From NCBI RefSeq assembly GCF_004366595.1, contig NZ_SORE01000027.1, forward strand, positions 37,614-101,613: 64,000 nucleotides of DNA. The letters run 5' to 3'. The notes under the pieces were generated by a model. That model was not told the DNA's origin. It worked only from the letters and a program-made list of their open reading frames with translations, and searched no databases. The position numbers and the translations under genes were made by a program. This DNA is from Paraburkholderia rhizosphaerae (GTDB taxonomy: Bacteria > Pseudomonadota > Gammaproteobacteria > Burkholderiales > Burkholderiaceae). Below are positions 44,283 to 55,311 of this stretch, piece by piece (the stretch's first letter is position 1; every line of letters begins with the position of its first letter).

Positions 44283-44309
44283 ATTATAGCGTTTCCACGA
44301 TTGTTTCAG
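44283..44309 (-). promoter_or_regulatory. candidate hemA promoter
   Basis: On the minus strand a perfect TATAAT (44288-44283) lies about 45 bases before the hemA ATG; the best -35 is CTGAAA about 15 bases upstream. It overlaps the end of the response-regulator gene. Confidence 0.5.
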
Positions 44310-45030
44310 TCCGGGGCGGCTCGTCCCGGCCGCCATTGCCGCTTCCGGTGGAAACCGGGTCGAGCCGGTAGCCGTAACCATACAACGGCGTCAGCGCGTA
44401 GCCTTGCTCGGGCCGCAGTTCCAGCTTCGCGCGGATGCGGGAAGCATGCGTATCGAGCGTGCGCGACTTGATGTCGCGGCGGCCCCAGACGGTTTCAAGG
44501 ATCTGCGCGCGAGAAACCGGCCGCGACATGTTCGAAAACAGCAGAAGCGCGAAGCGTAACTCTTTTGGCGTTAACGGGATGATCTGGCCCCTAAACGTGA
44601 CGATCGAGCGTCCGCCGTCGAACGCATACTCGCCGAACATCTCGCGCGAGCGGCTGCGCGGCCGGCGAAAGCCCGCGCGCCGGATCAGCGCGTCGACGCG
44701 GGCGAGCATTTCCGGGCCGCGCACCGGCTTCGCGAGGCAGTCGTCGGCGCCCGCATGCAGCGCGGCGACCAGTTCGCTTTCGCGCGGCGCCTTCATCGTG
44801 ACGATAACTGGCAGGCCGGGCAGCACGTCGCGTGCGCGGGAAATGACGTCTTCCGCGCAGCGATCGCCGGCCCAGGCTTCGGTGACGAGAAGATCGAAGA
44901 AAAGCTGCTTCGCGCTGCAGAGAAACGGCTCGCTGGCGCTGAAGTGCTGGCACGCGTGTCCCGCGGCGAGCAGCAGGCGGGCGACGAGTTCCGCGTGGCG
45001 AAGGTCCGGCTCGATGAGGGCGATTCGCAT
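44284..45030 (-). CDS. OmpR/PhoB-type response regulator with altered phosphoacceptor
   Basis: A 248-residue protein with an N-terminal receiver (about 1-120) and a C-terminal winged helix (about 140-235, ending in the OmpR-type LELRPEQGYALTPLYGYGYRLDP). The acidic pair is reduced to Glu7 and Asp9, the switch Thr78 and Lys101 are kept, but the expected phospho-Asp position reads DLLVTEAW, i.e. Glu51. This suggests a receiver that does not take phosphate from a kinase. No sensor kinase gene is adjacent. Targets are unknown. It precedes hemA on the same strand. Confidence 0.88.
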   Translation of the reverse strand: MRIALIEPDLRHAELVARLLLAAGHACQHFSASEPFLCSAKQLFFDLLVTEAWAGDRCAEDVISRARDVLPGLPVIVTMKAPRESELVAALHAGADDCLAKPVRGPEMLARVDALIRRAGFRRPRSRSREMFGEYAFDGGRSIVTFRGQIIPLTPKELRFALLLFSNMSRPVSRAQILETVWGRRDIKSRTLDTHASRIRAKLELRPEQGYALTPLYGYGYRLDPVSTGSGNGGRDEPPRTETIVETL

Positions 45031-45289
45031 GGGACGCGTTGCAGACCGGCGCCATGAGGTGCGCGGGCGTCGGCGTTGCGGCTTGCCTAACGTTTATCCC
45101 GCCCCTAAACTCAACCGCTACTCATCGCCGCGCGACTACTGGCGAACCGCCGATGAACAGCGGCGCAAAAAAGCGCCGTGCTGACCTTCTGGTTAATGAG
45201 AGAAAAATGCTAGCTAACCTCGTCATGTCGGCCTATGGGATAAATCCGAATCTGTGGACGAATGCGTCCGCGCCGGAGGTGTGCCGCTG

Positions 45290-45547
45290 ATGGGATGGCC
45301 TGGTATTGTCGTGCTCGGGGTAGCGGTGGGGCTAGCTGGCTGGTGGCTGCACCCGCTGCGGCGGACTCGCCACGCGCGGCTATGGGTCGCCGTGCTGGCC
45401 GGTGTGCTCGGCGCGGCGTTTGCGCGGATGGCCGGCAACGTCACCACGCTTTTTCACGATGGCTATACGCTCGAATGGCCGGTTTGCACGGCGGTTGCGC
45501 TGGTCGCGGTAGCCGCGGCCGTCGGTATGCTGTCACGGCGGCGATAA
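45290..45547 (+). CDS. small membrane protein, possibly transglycosylase-associated type
   Basis: An 85-residue protein with three hydrophobic segments: MGWPGIVVLGVAVGLAGWWLHPLR, RLWVAVLAGVLGAAFARMAG and VCTAVALVAVAAAVGML. The spacing and glycine content resemble GlsB/YeaQ/YmgE membrane proteins, but this is a weak match. GGAGGT lies nine bases before the ATG at 45290, so this start is preferred over in-frame codons at 45254. It is 34 bases upstream of the aminopeptidase. Confidence 0.6.
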   Translation: MGWPGIVVLGVAVGLAGWWLHPLRRTRHARLWVAVLAGVLGAAFARMAGNVTTLFHDGYTLEWPVCTAVALVAVAAAVGMLSRRR

Positions 45548-45581
45548 AGTCGCCGCTCGATATTATTTCCAGGTGAACACG

Positions 45582-47396
45582 ATGAACGTCCGACTCCCCG
45601 AAACCGCGTCGATTCCCGAGCGGATTGCGCAATTGCGCGATGCGATGACGCGCGAAGGCCTTGCCGCTTATCTGGTGCCGTCCGCGGATCCGCACCTGTC
45701 CGAGTACCTGCCGGGTCGGTGGAAAGGACGCGAGTGGCTGTCCGGCTTCACCGGCTCGGTCGGCACGCTTGCCGTGACGGCCGACTTTGCCGGACTGTGG
45801 GTCGATAGCCGCTATTGGGTGCAGGCCGAAGCGCAACTGGCCGGCACCGGCATCCAGTTGATGAAGATGATGGGCGGCCAGCAGACGCAGCCGCACATCG
45901 AATGGCCTGCGCAGAATGTGCGGGCGGGCGGCACGGTCGGCGTCGACGGCGCGGTGCTGGGCGTTGCAGCGGCACGTGCGCTCAGCGACGCGCTGATCGC
46001 GCGCGGCGTCAAGCTGCGCACCGACGTCGATCTGCTCGACGCGATCTGGCCGCAGCGTCCGTCGTTGCCGACCGACGCGGTCTACGAACATACGCCGCCG
46101 CAGGCAAGCGTGACGCGGGCGGAAAAGCTCGATCGGCTGCGCCGCGCAATGAAGGAGCAGGGCGCGCAGTGGCACTTCATCTCGACGCTCGACGATCTCG
46201 CGTGGCTGCTGAACCTGCGCGGCGCCGATGTGAACTACAACCCGGTGTTCGTCGCGCACGCGTTGGTCGGGCTCGAGCACGCGTCGCTGTTCGTCGTCGA
46301 AGGCAAGGTGCCCGCGACGCTCGTCGACGCGCTCGCACGCGACGGCATCCGCGTCGAGCCGTATCCGATGGCGGCTGATGCGCTTGCCGCGCTGCCCGCC
46401 GGCGCGACGCTGCTGGCCGATCCGCGGCGCGTCACGTTTGGCATGCTGAAGTCGGTGCCGGCGCATGTGAAGATCGTCGAAGGGGTCAATCCGACGACGT
46501 TCTTCAAGTCGCGCAAGACCGAGGCCGAAGCCGAGCACGTGCGCGCAACGATGGAACAGGATGGCGCGGCGCTCGCAGAGTTTTTCGCATGGTTCGAGGG
46601 CGCGCTGGGTCGCGAGACGATCACCGAACTCACGGTCGACGAGCGGTTGACCGCGGCGCGCGCGCGTCGTCCGGGCTATGTGACGTTGAGCTTTTCGACG
46701 ATCGCCGCGTTCAACGCGAACGGCGCGATGCCGCACTACCGGGCGCTGCCGGAATCGCATGCAACGATCGAAGGCAACGGTTTGCTGCTGATCGATTCAG
46801 GCGGTCAATATTTGAGCGGCACCACTGACATCACGCGCGTCGTGCCAATCGGTAAGATCGACGACGCGCACCGCCGCGATTTCACGACGGTGCTCAAAGG
46901 CACGATCGCGTTGTCGCGCGCGCGCTTTCCTCGCGGTATCCGTTCGCCGATGCTCGATGCGATCGCGCGGGCGCCGATCTGGGAAACCGGCGCGGACTAC
47001 GGTCATGGGACGGGCCACGGCGTCGGCTACTTCCTGAACGTGCACGAAGGGCCGCAGGTCATCTCGCACTACGCGCCCGCCGAAGCGTGGACCGCGATGG
47101 AAGAGGGCATGATCACGTCGATCGAGCCGGGTATCTACCGGCCGGGCAAGTGGGGCATCCGGATCGAAAACCTGGTGTTGAACCGCGCGGCCGGCAAAAC
47201 CGAGTTTGGCGACTTCCTCGAGTTCGAAACGCTGACGCTGTGTCCGATCGACACGCGCTGCATCGCGTTGCCGCTGCTGCGCGACGACGAGCGCGCGTGG
47301 CTCAATGCGTATCACGAGACAGTGCGCGCGCGCGTGGCGCCGCATGTGTCAGGCGATGCGAAGGCGTGGCTCGAAACGCGTACGAAAGCGATCTGA
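45582..47396 (+). CDS. Xaa-Pro aminopeptidase, M24B family (three-domain type)
   Basis: A 604-residue metallopeptidase removing residues before proline. Two N-terminal creatinase-type domains precede the catalytic pita-bread domain (about 310-590). Metal ligands are seen in LLIDSGGQYLSGTTDITR, GTGHGVGYFLNVHEGPQ and SIEPGIYRPGKWGIRIEN. The size matches the eukaryotic cytosolic aminopeptidase P type rather than the 440-residue PepP of E. coli. The ATG at 45582 follows AGGTG; a GTG at 45573 is possible. It may be co-transcribed with the HAD gene after it. Confidence 0.93.
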   Translation: MNVRLPETASIPERIAQLRDAMTREGLAAYLVPSADPHLSEYLPGRWKGREWLSGFTGSVGTLAVTADFAGLWVDSRYWVQAEAQLAGTGIQLMKMMGGQQTQPHIEWPAQNVRAGGTVGVDGAVLGVAAARALSDALIARGVKLRTDVDLLDAIWPQRPSLPTDAVYEHTPPQASVTRAEKLDRLRRAMKEQGAQWHFISTLDDLAWLLNLRGADVNYNPVFVAHALVGLEHASLFVVEGKVPATLVDALARDGIRVEPYPMAADALAALPAGATLLADPRRVTFGMLKSVPAHVKIVEGVNPTTFFKSRKTEAEAEHVRATMEQDGAALAEFFAWFEGALGRETITELTVDERLTAARARRPGYVTLSFSTIAAFNANGAMPHYRALPESHATIEGNGLLLIDSGGQYLSGTTDITRVVPIGKIDDAHRRDFTTVLKGTIALSRARFPRGIRSPMLDAIARAPIWETGADYGHGTGHGVGYFLNVHEGPQVISHYAPAEAWTAMEEGMITSIEPGIYRPGKWGIRIENLVLNRAAGKTEFGDFLEFETLTLCPIDTRCIALPLLRDDERAWLNAYHETVRARVAPHVSGDAKAWLETRTKAI

Positions 47397-47421
47397 TTGA
47401 ACGAAACACAACGGAGCTTGC

Positions 47422-48045
47422 ATGACCATCAAGGCAGTCGTGTTCGATTTTGGCGGTGTGTTGATCGACTGGAGTCCGCAGTACCTGTACCGCGTGCTGA
47501 TTCCCGATGAAGCCGAGCGCCAGTGGTTCCTGTCGCATGTATGCACGATGGACTGGGTGATCCGGCAGGACGGCGGCCAGCCGATTGCCGAAGGCACCGC
47601 GGAGCTGATCGAGCGGTTTCCGGACCACGAAGCCTTGATTCGCGCGTTCTACGAACGCTGGCACGAAATGATCGCAGGCGTGCTGCACGATGGCGTGGCG
47701 ACGGTCGACAAGCTCGACGCGGCCGGCGTGCCGCTATTCGGCTTGACGAACTGGTCGGCGGAGACGTTTCCGTATGCGTGGGAGAACTTCCCGGTGCTGC
47801 GGCGCTTTCGCGATATCGTCGTGTCGGGGCGGGTCGGGCTGGTGAAGCCGGACCCAGCGATCTTCGGCATGATGCGCGAGCGGATCGATGCACACCTGCC
47901 CGGCCTCGCGCCACATGAGCTGGTTTTTATCGACGACAACCTGAAAAACGCGGAGGCTGCGAACGCGCTCGGTTGGCATGGCGTGCATCACACGAGTGCG
48001 GCGCAGACCGAGGCGAAGCTGCGCGAACTGGGGTTGCCTGTGTGA
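47422..48045 (+). CDS. HAD family hydrolase
   Basis: A 207-residue haloacid dehalogenase-like hydrolase of the subfamily IA variant with YihX-like features. Motif I is VVFDFGGVLIDWSP (Asp nucleophile), motif II is in FGLTNWSAETFP, motif III lysine in GLVKPDPAIFGMM and motif IV is FIDDNLKNAEAA. It probably acts on a small phosphorylated sugar or nucleotide. It begins 26 bases after the aminopeptidase with ACGGAGC upstream. Confidence 0.92.
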   Translation: MTIKAVVFDFGGVLIDWSPQYLYRVLIPDEAERQWFLSHVCTMDWVIRQDGGQPIAEGTAELIERFPDHEALIRAFYERWHEMIAGVLHDGVATVDKLDAAGVPLFGLTNWSAETFPYAWENFPVLRRFRDIVVSGRVGLVKPDPAIFGMMRERIDAHLPGLAPHELVFIDDNLKNAEAANALGWHGVHHTSAAQTEAKLRELGLPV

Positions 48046-48152
48046 GCGCGTGGCGTCGGCGTTGCTGCTTCCCGGATGAACTTGTGCGGCGCGACGAGTG
48101 ACGCATAGCGTCACCCGATCGCCGACGCGAGGCAAAGGCCCAGCGCTTCTAC

Positions 48153-49283
48153 TCACTGCCCAAGCAGATTCTTCAGCGCATTACCGAGGCCCTTCACCGT
48201 CTCTCCCGCGCCCTTCGCGACGCCCTCCGCGCTGACGCCCAGCGCCTTTGCAAAATTCGCGCGCAGTTCGGTCATCAGGCTTTCGTTGAGCTTGAATTTC
48301 GGGTCGCGCAAATTGCCGTCGAGCACGAAATGCAGCGTGATTTCATCGCCACGGTTCTTCAATGCGGCGACCGCGGCGCGCGTTGGAATCGACAGGAACG
48401 TGTCGAGCGGATTATCCGATTCGGCGAGTTGCAGATGATGCAGTGTCATCGTGCCGGGCGCGTGAAGGTGATAATCGCGCACCGTCGATTCGACGTTCAG
48501 GTCGAGCGTGCCGCCGGTCACACGTGCTCTTGCGCCGGCCTTCTTCAGCAGATACGGATCGAGCATTACGATGTCGACGCCTCGTAATGTGGTGCTCAGT
48601 TGTGAGTCCTTGTTCGCGATCTTCATCCAGCCGCCGAAGGCGACCTTGCCCGTATGTTCGGGTCCCTTGATCGAGCCCGCGACCGACACGGAGGTCGGTT
48701 CGTTGAGATCCGGAAGATGAATGTGATCGACTGTGGCATTCGCGTCGGTCACGCTGACCTTATACGGCGGCTGGCTGACCATCTGATCGTAGAAGTCGAA
48801 TGCGCCGCGTTCGAAGCGGATATGGTCGATCAGTTTTTCAGCGGGCAATGGGGGCGGCGCGCCGGGCGCGCTGGCGGCGGGCGAACTGCGGCTCACCGAC
48901 TGCTTGAGGTTCGGCAGCAATTCGATCGTGCCGTTCGGCGTGCGCAGCGCAGTCAGCGTGAAATCGCTGACCACCACTTCGCGCATATGGACTCGCCGCC
49001 GCGTCAGTGTGTCATGCAGATCTGGAACAAGCGTGATTTGCGCGGCGCGCAGGGTGTCGGAAGTGGGCCAGCCTTTCGGTGCGATCAGCCGCACATTCGT
49101 CAGGCGGATCGACGTGAAGCCGACATCGATCTGTTCGGCGCTACCGAGCGGCCCAAGCGCGGCGATCACGCGCTCTCTTACTTCCCGTTGCACGAAGTGC
49201 AAGCCAGCAAGCGCGACGATCGCGAGCACAACCACGATCGCGACGACGCCGACCGCTACGCGCTTGCCCACCGACATCGTCAT
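48153..49283 (-). CDS. AsmA/DUF748-like membrane-anchored protein
   Basis: A 376-residue protein with an N-terminal signal anchor (KRVAVGVVAIVVVLAIVALAGLHFVQ) and a long periplasmic part. It begins with a DUF748/AsmA-type pattern: VGFTSIRLTNVRLIAPKGWP, then repeated beta-strand segments of the form SVAGSIKGPEHTGKVAF and GTLDLNVESTVRDYHL. Such proteins belong to the repeating beta-groove group linked to lipid transport between membranes; the link is a family inference. The C-terminus has a glycine-lysine rich helical tail (KGAGETVKGLGNALKNLLGQ). Confidence 0.75.
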   Translation of the reverse strand: MTMSVGKRVAVGVVAIVVVLAIVALAGLHFVQREVRERVIAALGPLGSAEQIDVGFTSIRLTNVRLIAPKGWPTSDTLRAAQITLVPDLHDTLTRRRVHMREVVVSDFTLTALRTPNGTIELLPNLKQSVSRSSPAASAPGAPPPLPAEKLIDHIRFERGAFDFYDQMVSQPPYKVSVTDANATVDHIHLPDLNEPTSVSVAGSIKGPEHTGKVAFGGWMKIANKDSQLSTTLRGVDIVMLDPYLLKKAGARARVTGGTLDLNVESTVRDYHLHAPGTMTLHHLQLAESDNPLDTFLSIPTRAAVAALKNRGDEITLHFVLDGNLRDPKFKLNESLMTELRANFAKALGVSAEGVAKGAGETVKGLGNALKNLLGQ

Positions 49284-51256
<1,973 letters not shown>

Positions 51257-51555
51257 TTGCTTGCAATTGGGCGTTGGTGCCGCTGGCCAGTATTGCGCGT
51301 GGCGGGCGGCGTGGGGTGGATGGCACAGCCTGTTCGCTTCGAGCCCGACGACGTGGCAGCGCGCGTTGACCGGCTGGGACCGGCTCCCGCGCTGCGCTGG
51401 TGCATGGTCGGTACGTGACGCGACGGTTCGTACGATGCAGCGGCCTGGGCGTGCGGCGGGAGGAGGTGCCATTGTACTTCGCGACCGGAGGCGCGCGTGC
51501 GGCGAGGGCAGCGCGCGATGCTGCTGATGCCCGGACAGCGTCGATGCGTAGTGTG
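51257..51555. other. about 300-base intergenic region
   Basis: No gene, repeat or terminator stands out. It lies upstream of ettA (minus strand). Confidence 0.4.
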
Positions 51556-51861
51556 TCAAAGCCAGGCTTCTACGCCGCCATGGCGTGAACAGGTGCCGCT
51601 GCGATGCCGGCTGAAGCTGTATGTGCCGTCGCCGCAACGCGCCGTCGCGCCTTGGGGCGCGCTGCCCGAGCGCGAGCGCGCGGGTGCGTGCACGGTTTCG
51701 CCGTCGCTATTGCGATAGGTGTTGTGGTTGCTGAGATCCGCTTCGTCAGGCGTGCTGGCCGGAGGTTGGTACGCGAATACCCCGGTCGAGAAGAGCAGCA
51801 CGCAGGCTGCGATCAAACCTTGCAAAGGGCGCGTCGATCGACACGCGGTCCCGATGGTCAT
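51556..51861 (-). CDS. DUF3761-like secreted small protein
   Basis: A 101-residue protein with a Sec signal (PLQGLIAACVLLFSTGVFA, cut near residue 30). The mature part ends with HNTYRNSDGETVHAPAR and ARCGDGTYSFSRHRSGTCSRHGGVEAWL, a pattern of the DUF3761 group (two Cys and a glycine-rich C-terminal core), of unknown function. ATG at 51861 is chosen; a TTG at 51906 would add 15 residues. It is divergent from the GDPD-like lipoprotein gene, 112 bases away. Confidence 0.7.
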   Translation of the reverse strand: MTIGTACRSTRPLQGLIAACVLLFSTGVFAYQPPASTPDEADLSNHNTYRNSDGETVHAPARSRSGSAPQGATARCGDGTYSFSRHRSGTCSRHGGVEAWL

Positions 51862-51973
51862 TTTTCGTGTTGTTTGAGTGAGTGTGGCGCCAGTAATGAT
51901 ATACAACGACCCGCCGGCGTTCGCGCCTCATAGACTCGTACTTACTCTTTCGACGCTCAAAGCGAGAATTCAC

Positions 51974-52978
51974 GTGTTCAGAACGATCTGCGCGGCCTCC
52001 GCGCTGTCAGCGGTACTACTGGTATCGGCGTGCGGAGCGGGCTCCGCGGCGCAGCCGTCGGACGCGATGGCGGCGTCGACGCTGCCGCGCATCGTGGCCC
52101 ATCGCGCCGGCACCGCGGATGCACCGGAAAACACACTCGAAGCGATTCACGCCGCTATCGCTAACCGTGCCGATGCGATCTGGCTAACGGTTCAGCTGAG
52201 CGCGGACGGCGTACCGGTGCTGTATCGTCCGGCCGATCTGTCGGCGTTGACGGACGCGAGCGGGCCGGTCGCGTCGCGCACCGCGGCGGAACTCGCGCGT
52301 ATCAATGCGGGCTGGACCTTCAAGGTTGGCGATGCGTATCCGTATCGCGCCGCGCCCGTTCCTGTGCCGACGCTGCGCGACGCGCTGCGTGCGATTCCGG
52401 CGGGTATGCCCGTCATCCTCGATATGAAAGCGTTGCCGGCCGGGCCGCAAACCCTGGCCGTCGCTCGCGTGCTGACCGATGAAGACGCGTGGTCGCGCGT
52501 GACGCTCTATTCAACCGACGACGCGTATCAGCGCAGCTTTGCCGTCTATCCGCAGGCGCGTCTTTTCGAGTCGCGCGATGCGACGCGGACGCGTCTCGTG
52601 CACACGCTGCTGGCGGGCAGTTGCGGCGATGCGCCCGCCGCGCACACGTGGACCGCGTTCGAAATGCATCGCGCGTTGACGGTGACTGAGAAATTCACCC
52701 TCGGCGAAGGACGCTCGGAAGTGAGCGCGACATTGTGGACGCCGGCAACCGTCGCGTGCTTCCGTCAGCAGCCCGATGTGCGGATCGTCGCGATCGCGGT
52801 GAATAACGCCGACGACTATCGCGCAGCGGCATGCCTGGGCATCGATGCGGTGTTGTCCGATTCGCCGAGGCAAATGTCGGCGATTCGCGCGGCGCTCGGT
52901 GCGGCGCTTGTTACGACTTCACGCGGCGCGCAATCCAAAGCGATCGATTGTGGCGATGTGAAAGCCGAACACGGCTGA
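51974..52978 (+). CDS. GDPD-like lipoprotein with missing catalytic residues
   Basis: A 334-residue lipoprotein. The N-terminal signal ends in the lipobox LVSAC (Cys near residue 20). The mature part is a GDPD-type TIM barrel: RIVAHRAGTADAPENTLEAIHAA matches the family start, but where the family has E-x-D on the next strand this protein has W-L-T (ADAIWLTVQLSADGVPV), and the His-Asp of the following strand is replaced (VLYRPADL). So metal and general-acid residues are gone. It may be a binding protein or act differently. The GTG at 51974 is the best start. Confidence 0.75.
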   Translation: MFRTICAASALSAVLLVSACGAGSAAQPSDAMAASTLPRIVAHRAGTADAPENTLEAIHAAIANRADAIWLTVQLSADGVPVLYRPADLSALTDASGPVASRTAAELARINAGWTFKVGDAYPYRAAPVPVPTLRDALRAIPAGMPVILDMKALPAGPQTLAVARVLTDEDAWSRVTLYSTDDAYQRSFAVYPQARLFESRDATRTRLVHTLLAGSCGDAPAAHTWTAFEMHRALTVTEKFTLGEGRSEVSATLWTPATVACFRQQPDVRIVAIAVNNADDYRAAACLGIDAVLSDSPRQMSAIRAALGAALVTTSRGAQSKAIDCGDVKAEHG

Positions 52979-53031
52979 CGTCGGACAGGCATCACGCGGC
53001 GTGCGTGACTGGGTCCGCGCAAATTGACGAG

Positions 53032-53397
53032 CTACAACGCTGAATACTTGGTGGATTTGCCTTTTGCTTTTTCCACCGGATAGCGCGTCTCGTTGAGTTT
53101 CAGCTTGTCGGCGGCAGCTTCGACGAGGTCAAAGCCGGCCTTGTCCGCAATCAGCATCAGATACATCAGCACGTCCGCGCATTCGTGCTCGAGATGTTTT
53201 CGTTGAGCAGGGTCGGCGACGAGCGCGTCGATCTCGTCGTCCGTTTTCCATTGGACGGTTTCGAGCAGTTCGCCGGCCTCGATGCTCGCCGACACGATCA
53301 GGTTGCGCAGCGTATGAAACTGCCGCCAGTCGCGCGCGTCGCGGAAGGCGAGCAATTCTTTGTGGAGATCGTCGAGGGTCATCGTGTCGGCCGGCAT
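53032..53397 (-). CDS. MazG-like nucleotide pyrophosphohydrolase
   Basis: A 121-residue all-alpha NTP pyrophosphatase of the MazG/RS21-C6 type. The acidic metal site is visible as SIEAGELLETVQWK near residue 40 and LEHECADVLMYLMLIADK near residue 70 (E-x-x-E and E-x-x-D). It may cleave abnormal nucleotides such as dCTP analogues; the exact substrate is unknown. Three in-frame starts are possible (GTG 53415, ATG 53397, ATG 53382) and none has a strong ribosome site. It lies 16 to 34 bases after ychF on the same strand. Confidence 0.85.
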   Translation of the reverse strand: MPADTMTLDDLHKELLAFRDARDWRQFHTLRNLIVSASIEAGELLETVQWKTDDEIDALVADPAQRKHLEHECADVLMYLMLIADKAGFDLVEAAADKLKLNETRYPVEKAKGKSTKYSAL

Positions 53398-53431
53398 CGG
53401 GGTGCTGGCATGCACTTAAAAGCGTGCACGC

Positions 53432-54526
53432 TCAAACATTGAACAGGAAGTTCATCACGTCGCCGTCGTGCACCACATACTCCTTGCCTTCAGCGCGCAT
53501 CTTGCCGGCTTCCTTCGCGCCCTGTTCGCCCTTGTATGCGATGTAATCATCGAAGCTGATGGTCTGCGCACGGATAAAGCCGCGCTCGAAATCGGTGTGA
53601 ATTGCCCCGGCGGCTTGCGGCGCGGTATCGCCGATATGAATGGTCCACGCGCGCACTTCCTTCACGCCCGCGGTGAAATACGTCTGTAGACCGAGCAGCT
53701 TGAAGCCCGCGCGAATTACGCGGTTCAGCCCCGGTTCGTCCATGCCCATGTCGGCGAGGAACACTTCCTTGTCTTCGTCGGCGAGGTCGGCGATCTCCGC
53801 TTCGATTGCCGCGCATACCGCGACCACCGGCGCCTTCTCACCTTCCGCGTACTTGCGCACCGCTTCCAGATGCGGGTTGTTTTCGAAGCCGTCTTCCTTC
53901 ACGTTCGCAACGTACATCGCCGGCTTCGCAGTGATCAAACAGAACGGCTTGATCAGCGCCTGTTCTTCGTCGTTCAGATCGAGTCCACGTACGGCCTTTG
54001 CCTGATCCAGTTGCGCGCGCACCTTTTCGAGCACTGCGGCCAGCTTCACCGCTTCCTTGTCGTTGCCCGATTTCGCGGCCTTCGCGTAGCGCGTCAGCGC
54101 CTTTTCGACGGTCGCGAGGTCGGCGAGCGCAAGCTCGGTATTGATCACTTCGATATCCGACAGCGGATCGACTTTGCCCGCGACGTGAATCACATTGTCG
54201 TCTTCGAAGCAGCGCACCACGTGCGTGATCGCATCGGTTTCGCGGATGTTCGCGAGGAACTGGTTGCCCAGCCCTTCACCCTTGCTCGCGCCGGCAACGA
54301 GGCCCGCGATATCGACGAATTCCACCACTGCGGGCACGATGCGCTCGGGCTTCACGACTCCGGCAAGCGCCTGCAGGCGCTTGTCCGGCACTTCGACGAT
54401 GCCGACGTTCGGTTCGATCGTGCAGAACGGATAGTTTTCGGCGGCGATGCCCGCCTTGGTCAGCGCGTTGAACAGGGTGGACTTGCCGACGTTAGGCAGG
54501 CCGACGATGCCGCATTTCAAGCTCAT
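53432..54526 (-). CDS. ychF: redox-regulated ATPase YchF (Obg-like)
   Basis: A 364-residue Obg-family P-loop protein that prefers ATP. G1 is KCGIVGLPNVGKSTLFNALTKAG, G3 is VEFVDIAGLVAGASKGEGLGNQFL, a coiled-coil follows, and the C-terminal TGS domain ends EGKEYVVHDGDVMNFLFNV. It binds ribosomes and takes part in stress responses. It is divergent from nothing closer than the Rhs locus; the preceding 310 bases carry no gene. Confidence 0.97.
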   Translation of the reverse strand: MSLKCGIVGLPNVGKSTLFNALTKAGIAAENYPFCTIEPNVGIVEVPDKRLQALAGVVKPERIVPAVVEFVDIAGLVAGASKGEGLGNQFLANIRETDAITHVVRCFEDDNVIHVAGKVDPLSDIEVINTELALADLATVEKALTRYAKAAKSGNDKEAVKLAAVLEKVRAQLDQAKAVRGLDLNDEEQALIKPFCLITAKPAMYVANVKEDGFENNPHLEAVRKYAEGEKAPVVAVCAAIEAEIADLADEDKEVFLADMGMDEPGLNRVIRAGFKLLGLQTYFTAGVKEVRAWTIHIGDTAPQAAGAIHTDFERGFIRAQTISFDDYIAYKGEQGAKEAGKMRAEGKEYVVHDGDVMNFLFNV

Positions 54527-54836
54527 GGAAAACCTTTCTGGATTAGCGTTTTACGGCTTTGTGGCGCATCTCGCACGATCTGGCGGAAACGGCGTGGTGG
54601 AAGTCGTAAAGGGAATTCGGGGACGAGACAGGCAGTACGGATTCGGGCGTTCGCGAATCACGATTTTGTACCGGATTTCTGCTCGATAGGTCGCAATTGT
54701 AGCGCGTTCGGGGGCCTTGATTGGTAAGAGGCGGGTGGGGCGCGACCGGTCCCACGTCCTCCGACGCCAGGCAACTGCGATTCTTCGCCCAGCTTGCTGC
54801 AACCGCAGCGTGCTGTGTAGGTTGGGCTTATTTCTG
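54527..54836. other. 310-base intergenic boundary between ychF and the Rhs island
   Basis: No supported gene. Base composition falls to the left border of the lower-GC block that runs from here to about 58.5 kb. Confidence 0.4.
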
Positions 54837-55100
54837 TCACCATTCCTCGCCGCCAGCAAGCATGCGCGCGTGATACCTCCGGGCTTTTTGTGCAATCTCT
54901 TCCCATTGTTCGACAGTTAGCGAAACGCTGCTTTTCGTTGGGTAAATGGAGAGTTTCAAGTTGTCGCCTTTTTCGACCGCTAGTTCCATAAATGGCTCGA
55001 AGCAACCTGGCCGGTGCGTCTCCGCGTCGCCCAGAAGCCCAACCAGTACGTAGGGATGCGCCGCATTTACGTCGCTCAGAAGGTCAAACGCCAATTTCAT
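54837..55100 (-). CDS. small orphan protein, candidate immunity gene
   Basis: An 87-residue protein that I do not recognise: FDLLSDVNAAHPYVLVGLLGD, a central acidic region, then KSSVSLTVEQWEEIAQKARRYHARML. It is acidic and cytoplasmic with no signal or membrane helix. AGAGGATC lies nine bases before the ATG. Its size, acidic nature, low GC and place downstream of a broken toxin system suggest an immunity protein, which is inference only. It partly overlaps the decayed immunity copy upstream. Confidence 0.55.
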   Translation of the reverse strand: MKLAFDLLSDVNAAHPYVLVGLLGDAETHRPGCFEPFMELAVEKGDNLKLSIYPTKSSVSLTVEQWEEIAQKARRYHARMLAGGEEW

Positions 55101-55224
55101 TTTTGCGATCCTCTGAAACCAGGAAACTCGCCGTTAGCTCTGGACGATGCCACCGCCCCGCCCTCAATTCCCTTCCGTTCGCGATCGCATTGCGCGCAGT
55201 CGTCGAGGCGGCACGATCATCCAT

Positions 55225-55294
55225 AAGGTCCAGTAACTTGCACTCGCGAACAGCAGACTGCTGGTGAGCGGGACATCGGGGGTACCTTGTTGTC
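55225..55294 (-). pseudogene. broken second copy of the start of the immunity gene
   Basis: This block matches the leader and first codons of the immunity gene at 56535-56595: both read AACAAGGTA before the ATG, then TCCCG and TCA. After the start, the copy has seven extra bases, so the frame shifts and meets a stop after about 19 codons. In the shifted frame VRECKLLDL matches IREHELLDF of the intact gene. No full-length product is possible. Confidence 0.65.
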
Positions 55295-55311
55295 ATGTCG
55301 TCCCATAATCT

